From: Streptosporangiaceae bacterium
GTDB lineage: Bacteria > Actinomycetota > Actinomycetes > Streptosporangiales > Streptosporangiaceae
Length of the DNA: 12,836 nucleotides
NCBI GenBank assembly: GCA_030039095.1
Contig: JASHQP010000170.1
Location: 1 to 12,836 of the forward strand
Direction of reading: 5' to 3'
Made by a program: the position numbers and the translations under genes. Under the pieces are notes generated by a model that was given only the letters and a program-made list of their open reading frames with translations, made no database searches and was not told the DNA's origin. Position 1 is the first letter of the stretch. Each line of letters opens with the position of its first letter. This document shows positions 5,624-12,813 of the stretch, piece by piece.

Positions 5624-6493
5624 GTGATCTCGATTGAGCCGGGCAGCGGCCCCACGGCCCGGCGCATCCTGCTCGGAACTCAGCTTCGCAGGCTGCGCGA
5701 GGCCAGGGGGATCACGCGCGAGGACGCGGGTTACCACATCCGGGCGTCGGAATCCAAGATCAGCCGCATGGAGCTGGGCCGCGTCAGCTTCAAGGAACGC
5801 GACATCGTCGACCTCCTCGCCCTCTACGGCGTGGACGACCGGGCGGAACGCGACGCCCTGGTGGCGGTGGCGCGCGAGGCCAACGCGCCGGGCTGGTGGC
5901 ACCAGTACGCGGACGTCTTACCAGACTGGTACCAGACCTACGTAGGCCTCGAAGAAGCCGCTTCCGTGCTTCGCGTGTACGAGGTGCAGTTTGTCCCCGG
6001 GCTGCTGCAGACGGCGAACTACGCCAGGGCGGTCGTCACCCGGGGCAGGCCGAACGCGCCGGAGGATGAGGTCGAGCGCCGGGTCAGCATGCGGGTCACG
6101 AGGCAGGAACTGCTCACCAGGCAAAGCGGTCCCCGCCTGTGGGCGATCGTGGACGAAGCCGCGCTGCGGCGTCCCATCGGCAGTCCCGAGGTGTTCCGGG
6201 AACAGCTCGAGCACCTGATCGAGGCCACCCAGGACGCCCGGATCACGCTCCAGATCGCGCCGCTGGGGGCCGGCGGGCCGATCGCCGAGGCCGGCGCGTT
6301 CACGATCATGCGCTTCCCGGACGAGGACCTGCCGGACGTGGTCTACCTCGAGCAGCTCACCAGCGCCCTGTATCTCGACAAGCGCGAGGACGTGGAGCGC
6401 TACAGCGAGGTCATGGAGCGGCTCAGCGTCGAGAGCGAGCCACCCGAGCGCACCGCGGACATACTGCGCGACATGATGCAGGACCTCGGCTAG
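5624..6493 (+). CDS. XRE-type regulator with DUF5753 (Scr1-like) C-terminal domain
   Basis: A 289-residue protein, typical for the family. An N-terminal helix-turn-helix spans about 14-74: LGTQLRRLREARGITREDAG, then IRASESKISRMELGR as the recognition region and VDLLALYGV closing it. The DUF5753 domain follows from about 90, with hallmark stretches WWHQYADVLPDWYQTYVGLE (91-110), VYEVQFVPGLLQTANYARAV (118-137), LWAIVDEAALRRPIG and the C-terminal DLPDVVYLEQLTSALYLDK. Such proteins control a neighbouring DUF397 gene and have been called antitoxin-like regulators. GTG 5624 is chosen because GGGGGG at 5614-5619 lies four bases upstream and it sets the usual distance to the HTH. An ATG at 5552 in the same frame would add 24 atypical residues and overlap the leader stem-loop. 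Likely autoregulated through the 5520-5532 palindrome, by inference. Confidence 0.9.
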   Translation: MISIEPGSGPTARRILLGTQLRRLREARGITREDAGYHIRASESKISRMELGRVSFKERDIVDLLALYGVDDRAERDALVAVAREANAPGWWHQYADVLPDWYQTYVGLEEAASVLRVYEVQFVPGLLQTANYARAVVTRGRPNAPEDEVERRVSMRVTRQELLTRQSGPRLWAIVDEAALRRPIGSPEVFREQLEHLIEATQDARITLQIAPLGAGGPIAEAGAFTIMRFPDEDLPDVVYLEQLTSALYLDKREDVERYSEVMERLSVESEPPERTADILRDMMQDLG

Positions 6494-6541
6494 GGAGCGA
6501 GCGGGCTGCGTTCAGGCCCCGTCCGCCGGGTCCGGCACGTG

Positions 6542-8158
6542 TCAGCGGTGGGGTTCGTATTTCCAGATCACGTACGTGCCCAGGCCGATGGGCTTGACTT
6601 CGATCCCGTAGGGAACGACGTCGATTTCGTGGTAGTTGGGGTTACGGTGCAGCAAGGTCGCCAGGCCGTGGTCCATGGCCGCGGTGTCGGTGAAGTTGAG
6701 GGCCACGTAGGAGAAGTAGCCACTGGCGATGTACGTGGCGAAGGTGCGCGGGTTGCCTGCCGTGAGGATGCCCGGCGTCCCGCCGGTGCTGGCGCCGGAG
6801 GCCAGCATGATGTTGCGGGTGCTGGACCACCGCTGCCACTGGGTCCCGGACTGCAGGTAGTACTTGGCGATGGAGGGATCCTCCACGAGCAGCGGGCCGC
6901 TGCTGTGATCGGCCAGCGGCCGCAGGATGTCGATGAAGCTGGTCGCGTCGGGCCAGCTGGTCGCGAACGTCCACGACTGGGCGGCCCCCATGTAGACAGG
7001 GAAGACCAGCGCGGCCACGCACGCGCCGCTGGTGAAGACCTGCTGCCGCCCGGCCGGTGCGGCGGCGATGAATCGGTCCACGGCGAAACCCGCCGCGATG
7101 GCCGCGAACCAGGCGCCCACGCCCACGTGCTCGTTCAGCAGCGCCTCGGTGTGCAGCCAGCCCTGCTCGGCCGGGCCGACGATCGCGGCGAGAGCGAGGA
7201 CGGCGAGCAGCCACGTCTGGGCCGGTCCTTCGCGGCGCAGCCGGCTGATGACGACGCCGCCTGCGGCCAGGACCACCAGCAGGCCCGCCCAGTACCACGA
7301 AGCGGCCAGGACGGCCAGTGGCGAGGCGGTGTGTGCCTCCGGCGACAGGACCGCTGACCGGAAACCGGCGAGGTAGCCGGGGCCTCCGACCGCTATCCCG
7401 GCGGCCAGCAGGGCCACGGCGGTCGCGACCAGGATGATCACGCGTGACACCGCGGCCCGGGCGCCGGGAGCCGGGAATGCGCCCAGAAACGCCACCGCGA
7501 TCACGAGCACGTCGAACAGGACTGTCGAGTACGACGTCGCGTTGGCCAGCGCCAGCGCGGCACCCGCCACGACCATGCGAGCCCGCGCTTCCCGGCTTTC
7601 GCTGGCACTCAGCACGCACCAGGCCGCCAGCGTAACGAGGAACAGCGCCATCGCGTCGTAGGTGGCGAACGCACCCAGGTGCAGCGTCGGTCCCAGCATC
7701 GCGAACAGCGCGGCGGCAAAGAACGCGCTGCGCTGCCCGTACCGCCGTCGGGTCGTGCTCCACACCAGTATGGTCGCTGCCAGCATGAACGGCAGTGACA
7801 AGATCCGGGCCCCGGTCAGGCCACCGGCGCTGTCGGCCAGCGCCCCTAGTGGTGGGTAGATGACGGGAGCTCCGGAGAAGTAGGGCGCGAACGGCGGGAT
7901 GGCCGTGCCGTGCAGCCAGTGCGCCCACTGCAGGTGCCCGGCCCACAAGTACAACGCCTCACCCTGGAAGGCGGTGTCGGCCCGCACCAGCCGAAGCGAC
8001 AGCGCCGCCTGCGCCAGAAGCACCGGCAGCAGCGGCCAGCTGCGAGGAAATCTCCAGCCGCTGATCCGGCGATCCGTTCGCGACGCGGGCCGCCCCGCCA
8101 CGTGGGCAGGGATCGATTCGGTCAGTTCCTGAACGCCTGTTGATGCGTCGGTGCCCAT
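6542..8158 (-). CDS. Polytopic membrane protein, probable GT-C (PMT/ArnT-like) glycosyltransferase
   Basis: A 538-residue protein with a cytoplasmic N-terminus (about 1-40), many hydrophobic helices up to about residue 370, and a soluble C-terminal domain of about 160 residues. The layout resembles GT39/PMT_2 transferases, which use polyprenyl-phosphate sugars at the outer membrane face. The first extracellular loop after helix 1 carries the acidic motif D61-TAFQG-E67-ALYLWAG. The second conserved acidic site appears as FATYDAMALFLVTLAAW (D168). Homology to ArnT or a mannosyltransferase cannot be settled by eye; a non-enzymatic integral protein is possible. ATG 8158 is preferred, with GGGA six bases upstream. 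GTG 8188 is the alternative, preceded by GGGGG. The gene is alone on its strand, convergent with the XRE regulator (48 bp gap) and divergent from the decarboxylase-like gene. Confidence 0.65.
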   Translation of the reverse strand: MGTDASTGVQELTESIPAHVAGRPASRTDRRISGWRFPRSWPLLPVLLAQAALSLRLVRADTAFQGEALYLWAGHLQWAHWLHGTAIPPFAPYFSGAPVIYPPLGALADSAGGLTGARILSLPFMLAATILVWSTTRRRYGQRSAFFAAALFAMLGPTLHLGAFATYDAMALFLVTLAAWCVLSASESREARARMVVAGAALALANATSYSTVLFDVLVIAVAFLGAFPAPGARAAVSRVIILVATAVALLAAGIAVGGPGYLAGFRSAVLSPEAHTASPLAVLAASWYWAGLLVVLAAGGVVISRLRREGPAQTWLLAVLALAAIVGPAEQGWLHTEALLNEHVGVGAWFAAIAAGFAVDRFIAAAPAGRQQVFTSGACVAALVFPVYMGAAQSWTFATSWPDATSFIDILRPLADHSSGPLLVEDPSIAKYYLQSGTQWQRWSSTRNIMLASGASTGGTPGILTAGNPRTFATYIASGYFSYVALNFTDTAAMDHGLATLLHRNPNYHEIDVVPYGIEVKPIGLGTYVIWKYEPHR

Positions 8159-8322
8159 GCCGGTCCCGCCCCTCTCGAGCCGGCGCACTTACCCCCGTCG
8201 CGGCCAGTACTCCCCGGATAGCTCTGGCTAGGCTAACGGGGACCGTGGTCACGCCGCAGGAGTCTGACAAGTCCCGACCTGAGAGCAGATCGGCCCAGAC
8301 GGGTGCATCGTAGGCTGCCCAC

Positions 8323-8724
8323 ATGACGAGCAGCGAGATGTTTGACAGGGGCCTGCAGACTCGGCGCGAGGTCCTGGGCGCGGAGTACGTCGACGCCAGC
8401 CTCGCCAGGGCCGACGACTTCATGATGGCGTTCCAGCGCGTCACCACGGAGCTGGCCTGGGACTACGTGTGGAACCGGCCCGGACTGGACCGCAGGACGC
8501 GCAGCCTGCTGAACCTGGCCATGCTGACCGCGCTGGGCAAACCCGCCGAGCTGAAGCTGCACGTGAAGGGCGCGCTGACCAATGGCGTGACCGCTGACGA
8601 GATCAAGGAGGTGCTCGTGCAGGCGTCGGTCTACTGCGGCATCCCGGCCGGCCTCCAGGCGTTCCGCGCCGCCGACGAGGTGCTGCTGGCCGAAGGCGCG
8701 ATCACGCCAGCGCAGGGCGGATGA
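8323..8724 (+). CDS. Carboxymuconolactone decarboxylase family protein (PcaC-like)
   Basis: A 133-residue single-domain protein of AhpD/CMD fold. The PcaC-like body is clear: WNRPGLDRRTRSLLNLAMLT (50-69), then ALGKPAELKLHVKGALTNG (70-88) with H80, and VTADEIKEVLVQASVYCGIP (89-108) with E93 and C105. A single cysteine instead of CxxC favours the decarboxylase or lactonase-like branch over AhpD peroxidase partners. True PcaC decarboxylates 4-carboxymuconolactone in the protocatechuate branch of the beta-ketoadipate pathway. No other pca gene is present, so an equivalent step in another aromatic or dicarboxylate route is as likely. The ribosome site before ATG 8323 is weak. The stop codon overlaps the next ATG (ATGA at 8721-8724), so this protein and the oxidoreductase are translated together and probably act in one pathway. 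Confidence 0.88.
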   Translation: MTSSEMFDRGLQTRREVLGAEYVDASLARADDFMMAFQRVTTELAWDYVWNRPGLDRRTRSLLNLAMLTALGKPAELKLHVKGALTNGVTADEIKEVLVQASVYCGIPAGLQAFRAADEVLLAEGAITPAQGG

Positions 8725-9626
8725 ATACCCCGCCCATCCAGCGGGTCGGCTTCGTCGGCATCGGCAACATGGGCTGGCCGATGGCGGCCAGCCTGGTGCG
8801 CGCCGGGTTCGACGTCGCGGCGGTGGACGCCGCGCCGGGCCGGGCCGACGCGTTCGCGGCCGAGGTCGGCGGGTTGGCGGCCGGTGCCGAAGATGCCGCC
8901 GCGCAGGCCGACGCCATGGTGACGATGCTGCCGACGAGCGACCAGGTCGCCGACGTCATCGCGCAGGTCCGTGCGCGACTGCGCCCGGGGACCCTGGTCA
9001 TCGAGATGTCCTCGGGCGTGCCGAGCGTGACCCAGGCCCTCGCCACCGACCTCGCGGCGCACGGGGTCGGGCTGATCGACTGCCCGGTTTCCGGCGGCGT
9101 CGCCAGGGCGAGGACCGGGGACCTCGCGATCATGGCGGGCGGTGCCGCCGGAGAATTGCTCCGCGCCGGGCGCGTGCTGGCGGCCGTCGGAACGTCCGTC
9201 CACCACTGCGGCGGCGTCGGCGCGGGACAGGCGATGAAGGCGCTGAACAACCTTGTCTCGGCCGGCGGCTTCCTGATTGGCATCGAGGCGCTGCTGATCG
9301 GCCAGAAGTTCGGTCTCGACCCAGCGCTGATGGTGGACGTGCTGAACGCCTCGTCCGGAATGAACAACAGCACGCGGAGCAAGTTCAAGCAGTTCGTGCT
9401 GTCCCGGCGCTTCGATTCCGGTTTCGGCCTCGACCTGATGGTGAAGGACCTCGGGATCGCGCTCGAGGTGGGCGAAGACACTCCGGTGCCGTTCGCCGAA
9501 CTGTGCCGCGAGCTGTGGGCCAGCGCCGCCGATCTGCTCGGCCCCGGTCAGGATCACACCGCGGTGGCGCGGCTGTCCGAGAGACTGGCCGGAGCCGAGC
9601 TCGCCCCCGGCGGCCAGCCGGACTGA
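8721..9626 (+). CDS. NAD(P)-dependent oxidoreductase, 3-hydroxyisobutyrate dehydrogenase family
   Basis: A 301-residue beta-hydroxyacid dehydrogenase, the usual length. The Rossmann nucleotide-binding motif is GFVGIGNMGWPMA (10-22, GxGxxG at 13-18). The substrate-binding signature is DCPVSGGVARARTGDLAIMA (120-139, S124), and the catalytic lysine is K173 in GAGQAMKALNN. The C-terminal all-helical domain carries DSGFGLDLMVKDLGIALE. Family members oxidise 3-hydroxyisobutyrate, 6-phosphogluconate-like or tartronate-semialdehyde-type substrates, or reduce the corresponding aldehydes. The segment after GIGNMG does not let me choose NAD or NADP with confidence. The ATGA overlap with the CMD-like gene indicates an operon. 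Together they suggest catabolism of a carboxylated aromatic or branched hydroxy acid, which is inference. Confidence 0.9.
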   Translation: MNTPPIQRVGFVGIGNMGWPMAASLVRAGFDVAAVDAAPGRADAFAAEVGGLAAGAEDAAAQADAMVTMLPTSDQVADVIAQVRARLRPGTLVIEMSSGVPSVTQALATDLAAHGVGLIDCPVSGGVARARTGDLAIMAGGAAGELLRAGRVLAAVGTSVHHCGGVGAGQAMKALNNLVSAGGFLIGIEALLIGQKFGLDPALMVDVLNASSGMNNSTRSKFKQFVLSRRFDSGFGLDLMVKDLGIALEVGEDTPVPFAELCRELWASAADLLGPGQDHTAVARLSERLAGAELAPGGQPD

Positions 9627-9688
9627 CCGGCGGGCGGGCGCATGGGTAAACGGCAGGTGAAAGGGCCGTATCGGCAGCTCGGAGGCTG

Positions 9689-9716
9689 GTGACGGGAACT
9701 ACTGAATAAGTACAAT
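9689..9716 (+). promoter_or_regulatory. Probable sigma-70-type promoter of the 9761 gene
   Basis: GTGACG (9689-9694, four of six matches to TTGACA), a 16-bp spacer and TACAAT (9711-9716, five of six matches to TATAAT) form the best housekeeping-type promoter in the window. It lies 45 bp before ATG 9761, in an AT-rich patch (ACTGAATAAGTACAATTCC) that stands out from the flanks. It separates the unknown gene from the dehydrogenase operon ending at 9626. Confidence 0.55.
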
Positions 9717-9760
9717 TCCAATGATGTACCGCCGTGCCGGATGAGCACCCTGGGGGACGG

Positions 9761-11194
9761 ATGACCGAGCTCATCGTCGGCCACGAGCAGTCGGACACGC
9801 ATCAGAAGGCGTTGCGCATCAATCTCGATCCGCGCTGGTACGGAACGATCGCGGAGATTGGCGCGGGCCAGGAAGTGGTGCGCTGGTTCTTCCGGGTCGG
9901 CGGGGCGGCCGGCACCGTCGCGAAGTCGATCTCCGCCTACGACATGGCGGTCAGCGACGCCGTCTACGGCAAGGCGGAGCGGTACGTGTCCTCCGGCCGG
10001 CTGCAGGGCATGCTCGACAAGGAGTTCCAGCTCAACGTCGAACGGCTCGACGACGAGCGCGGCGACGAGAACTGCTTCTTCGCGTTCGCCGACACCGTCG
10101 TGGCGCGCAGCTACCGGGGCGGCAACGAGTGCCACGGCTGGATGGGCGTGAAGTTCCAGGCCCAGCCGCACGACGAGCCGAGCCAGATCGTCATGCACGT
10201 GCGGATGCTCGACATCGAGGCGTTCGCGCAGCAGGAGGCGCTCGGGATCGTCGGGGTGAACCTGCTGTACGGGGCGTTCTTCCACCACCACGAGCCGGAC
10301 AGGCTCATCGAGAGCCTGCTCGACCGGCTGACCACCGGCCGCATCGAGATCGACATGATCCAGTTCCGCGGCATCGAGTTCCGGCACGTGGACAACCGGC
10401 TGATGGCGCTGAAGCTGGTGCAGGTCGGGCTCAGCGGCGTGGCCATGTTCGGGCCCGACCGCGAGGTGCTGCAGCCCAGCGAGGTGCTGCGCAAGAAGGC
10501 GATCCTGGTGGAGCGGGGCAGCTTCCGGCCACCCACGCACGTGAACCTCGACATGCTCGAGACCGCCAAGGTCAGGTTCTCCGAGGACCCCGCCGTCGCC
10601 GGCAAGCCGATCCTGATGCTCACCGAGATCACGATGCGCAACCTGCTCGCCGGCGGAGCCACCGAGGTGGACCGGCGTGACTTCCTGGCCCGCGCCGAGC
10701 TGCTCGCGGCGTGCGGCATGACGGTGCTGATCAGCGACTACTTCGACTACTACCGGCTGGCCGCCTACATCGCACAGCGGACCAGCGAGCGCATCGGCAT
10801 CGTCATGGGCGTCCCCAGCCTGATCGACCTGTTCAACGAGCAGAACCACGCCCAGCTCCCGGGCGGGATCCTGGAGAGCTTCGGGCGGCTGTTCAAGAAC
10901 GACCTGAGGCTCTACGTCTATCCGCTGCAGCCGTCGCGGGACGACGAGCTCGAGACCGTGGACGACGTCAAGGTCCAGCCGGAACTGCAGCCCCTGTACG
11001 ACTACCTCTGGGGGCGGGGCAGCTTCGTCAGCCTCGACAACTACAACCCGGAGTACCTGCCGATCTTCAGCCGGGACGTGCTGCGCCGGATAGCCGCCGC
11101 AGACGACTCCTGGGAGACCATGGTGCCGGAAGAGGTCGCCAGGCTGATCAAGCGCCGCGGGTTCTTCGGCTGCAGCAGATCGAACGGCGACTGA
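9761..11194 (+). CDS. Conserved-looking 477-residue protein of unknown function
   Basis: I cannot assign this protein to a characterised enzyme family. The N-terminal third contains a dense Gly-rich block, DPRWYGTIAEIGAGQEVVRW (23-42) followed by FFRVGGAAGTVAKSISAYDM, which looks strongly constrained. Further blocks are FFAFADTVVARSYRGGNECH (106-125), LGIVGVNLLYGAFFHHHEPD (161-180) and SLDNYNPEYLPIF. My memory is that close relatives occur in several phyla with inconsistent automatic names; I do not rely on those. The protein looks soluble, with no signal peptide or clear membrane helix. There is no P-loop, Rossmann or HTH signature I can point to. H125, H175-H177 and C124 could be metal ligands but this is speculative. 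ATG 9761 follows GGGGGACGG. GTG 9734 in frame is the alternative. It has its own promoter at 9689-9716 and is followed after 113 bp by the FAD oxidase. Confidence 0.8.
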   Translation: MTELIVGHEQSDTHQKALRINLDPRWYGTIAEIGAGQEVVRWFFRVGGAAGTVAKSISAYDMAVSDAVYGKAERYVSSGRLQGMLDKEFQLNVERLDDERGDENCFFAFADTVVARSYRGGNECHGWMGVKFQAQPHDEPSQIVMHVRMLDIEAFAQQEALGIVGVNLLYGAFFHHHEPDRLIESLLDRLTTGRIEIDMIQFRGIEFRHVDNRLMALKLVQVGLSGVAMFGPDREVLQPSEVLRKKAILVERGSFRPPTHVNLDMLETAKVRFSEDPAVAGKPILMLTEITMRNLLAGGATEVDRRDFLARAELLAACGMTVLISDYFDYYRLAAYIAQRTSERIGIVMGVPSLIDLFNEQNHAQLPGGILESFGRLFKNDLRLYVYPLQPSRDDELETVDDVKVQPELQPLYDYLWGRGSFVSLDNYNPEYLPIFSRDVLRRIAAADDSWETMVPEEVARLIKRRGFFGCSRSNGD

Positions 11195-11248
11195 CCGGAC
11201 CGTTTAAGGTCTTCCCATGGAGCCAGGCCTGATCGCCGAGGGTCGGTC

Positions 11249-11311
11249 GTGACCGTACTGCCCAGGGGGGACTACCCCCCTAACCCCGCGGCCCGCCTGG
11301 CGGCGGCGTGA
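11249..11311 (+). CDS. Possible 20-codon upstream ORF overlapping the oxidase start
   Basis: GTG 11249 opens a frame of 20 codons (MTVLPRGDYPPNPAARLAAA) ending at TGA 11309-11311. A fair ribosome site, GAGGG at 11238-11242, lies six bases upstream. Its stop overlaps the oxidase GTG 11308 by four bases (GTGA), the same coupling pattern used by the three real overlapping pairs in this window. The oxidase GTG itself lacks a clear ribosome site, so translation of this small frame could deliver ribosomes to it. The peptide matches nothing I know. A chance frame remains quite possible. Confidence 0.3.
   Translation: MTVLPRGDYPPNPAARLAAA
11264..11281. repeat. 7-bp GC stem-loop in the oxidase leader
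   Basis: AGGGGGG (11264-11270) and CCCCCCT (11275-11281) pair perfectly around ACTA, 27 bases before GTG 11308. It would be a very stable RNA hairpin, and as DNA a near-symmetric protein site. No T-run follows, so it is not a standard terminator. It lies inside the small upstream frame at 11249-11311. Confidence 0.55.
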
Positions 11312-12699
11312 CCGGGGCCAGCGTTCTCATCGAGGCACTGAGCCGGGGGTTGCCCGGCGGCCGCGTCGTCACCGACCCCGACGTCCTCGCGGCGATGTCT
11401 CACGACGAAGCCGAGTGGGCTCCGGCCGGGCCGGCCGCCGCCGGGGTGCGCGCGCGGTCCGAAGCCGAGGTGCAGCACGTGGTCCGCACGTGCGCGGAAC
11501 TAGGCGCGGCCGTCGTGCCGCGGGGAGCGGGAACCGGGCTGTCCGGCGGCGCCAACGCGGTCGGTGGCTGCGTGGTCCTCGACCTGTCGCCGATGAACCG
11601 GGTCGTAGAGATCGATCCCGACAACCTGCTGGCGGTGGTGCAGCCGGGTGCGGTCAACAACGACGTCAAGGCGGCGGTCGCCGAGCACGGCCTCTGGTAC
11701 CCGCCCGATCCGGCCAGTGCCCCATGGTCCACGATCGGCGGCAACGTCGCCACCAACGCGGGCGGCCTGTGCTGCCTGAAGTACGGCGTCACCCGCGACT
11801 ACGTCCTCGGGCTGCGAGCCGTCGTCGGAGGTCCCGTCGGATACGGCGAGGCCGTGCGCCTCGGCCGGCGCACCACGAAGGGCGTGGCCGGCCTCGACCT
11901 GGCCGGGCTCTTCGTCGGCTCCGAGGGCACGCTCGGCGTGGTGACCGAGGTGACGCTGCGGCTGCGGCCCGCGCCGGCCGGCACGCCACGGACCGTCGTC
12001 GGCGCGTTCGCCGACCTCGTCCCGGCCGGCCGCGCCGTGGCCCAGATCACCCGGCGCGGGCTGACTCCCGCCGTGCTCGAGCTGCTCGACCGGGCGTGCC
12101 TGCAGGCGGTCGAGGACTGGAAGCACCTGGGCATCGAGGCGGACGCGGACGCGCTGCTGCTGGCCCGCGTCGACACACCGGGCGACTCCGGCGCGGCCGA
12201 GGCCGAGGCGATCGCCGCGACCATGGCCGGCGCCGGGGCGATCTGGGTCGAGCAGTCGTCCGACGACGCCGAGGCCGAGGCGCTGTTCGACGCCAGGCGC
12301 CTCGCCTACCCGGCGCTGGAACGGCTCGGGCCGGTCCTCACCGAGGACGTCTGCGTGCCGCGGTCCAAGGTCCCGGCGATGCTGGAGCGGATCGCCGCGA
12401 TCGCGGCGCGGCATGGCGTGCGGATCGCGACGATCGCGCACGCGGGCGACGGAAACCTGCACCCGCTGCTGATCACGCCTCCGGGCGACGACGCGGCGCG
12501 CGCCGCCGCGCAGGCCGCGTTCGAGGAGTTCCTCGACGCGGCGATCGCGCTCGGCGGCACCGTCACCGGCGAGCACGGCGTCGGGATTCTCAAGCGTGAC
12601 GGCATGCGCCGCGAACTCGACCCCGGGTCGCTCGCCATGCAGTCGGCGGTGCGCCGGGCCCTGGACCCCCTCGGCATCTTCAACCCGGGCAAGGGCTGA
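11308..12699 (+). CDS. FAD-linked 2-hydroxyacid oxidase/dehydrogenase, GlcD family
   Basis: A 463-residue flavoprotein, the usual size for GlcD/D-lactate-dehydrogenase-type enzymes. The FAD_binding_4 (PCMH) domain covers about 40-220, with VVPRGAGTGLSGGANAVGGC (69-88), IGGNVATNAGGL (143-154) and FVGSEGTLGVVTEVTL (202-217). The FAD-oxidase C-terminal domain follows, with EDVCVPRSK (346-354), the metal and substrate motif HAGDGNLHP (378-386) and TGEHGVGILK (420-429), ending FNPGKG. These enzymes oxidise glycolate, D-lactate or other D-2-hydroxyacids and pass electrons to the respiratory chain or another acceptor. No GlcE or GlcF subunit is visible. GTG 11308 fits the family N-terminus. It has no strong ribosome site and may be coupled to an upstream 20-codon frame. 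The last 20 coding bases plus one are duplicated just downstream (12721-12741). Confidence 0.92.
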   Translation: MTGASVLIEALSRGLPGGRVVTDPDVLAAMSHDEAEWAPAGPAAAGVRARSEAEVQHVVRTCAELGAAVVPRGAGTGLSGGANAVGGCVVLDLSPMNRVVEIDPDNLLAVVQPGAVNNDVKAAVAEHGLWYPPDPASAPWSTIGGNVATNAGGLCCLKYGVTRDYVLGLRAVVGGPVGYGEAVRLGRRTTKGVAGLDLAGLFVGSEGTLGVVTEVTLRLRPAPAGTPRTVVGAFADLVPAGRAVAQITRRGLTPAVLELLDRACLQAVEDWKHLGIEADADALLLARVDTPGDSGAAEAEAIAATMAGAGAIWVEQSSDDAEAEALFDARRLAYPALERLGPVLTEDVCVPRSKVPAMLERIAAIAARHGVRIATIAHAGDGNLHPLLITPPGDDAARAAAQAAFEEFLDAAIALGGTVTGEHGVGILKRDGMRRELDPGSLAMQSAVRRALDPLGIFNPGKG

Positions 12700-12741
12700 C
12701 CGATCCGGTCCCCCGCTACGTCAACCCGGGCAAGGGCTGAC
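12680..12741 (+). repeat. 21-bp direct repeat of the oxidase 3' end
   Basis: Bases 12680-12700, which encode NPGKG and the stop codon of the oxidase, recur without mismatch at 12721-12741. The copies start 41 bp apart, with 20 unrelated bases between. The second copy is out of frame with the gene, so it is a DNA duplication and not a coding extension. Confidence 0.85.
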
Positions 12742-12779
12742 GGATCGCCCACGCCAGCACCCCCGACGGATGCCGTGCG

Positions 12780-12813
12780 CACCTGAGGCAGGTGATTACC
12801 CAGGGTATCTGGG
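12780..12813. terminator. Two adjacent stem-loops downstream of the oxidase gene
   Basis: CACCTG-AGG-CAGGTG (12780-12794) is a perfect 6-bp stem with a three-base loop. CCCAG-GGTAT-CTGGG (12799-12813) is a 5-bp stem four bases later. They begin about 80 bp after the oxidase stop. Neither is followed by a T-run. A tandem hairpin terminator of the kind seen in high-GC genomes is possible, as are operators for a gene beyond the right edge. Confidence 0.35.

Noticed and set aside
10193..10202. ATGCACGTGC, a partial match to the candidate operator
   Set aside because: It lies inside a coding sequence and matches only 10 of the 13 bases, without the full palindrome. A chance match from codon usage is more likely.
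11217..11252. 11-codon frame MEPGLIAEGRS between the unknown gene and the oxidase
   Set aside because: No ribosome site and no coupling to a gene start. The overlapping GTG 11249 frame is better supported.
11249..11400. Frameshift joining the small upstream frame to the oxidase
   Set aside because: The oxidase N-terminus from GTG 11308 already matches the family, so no missing N-terminal segment needs to be explained.
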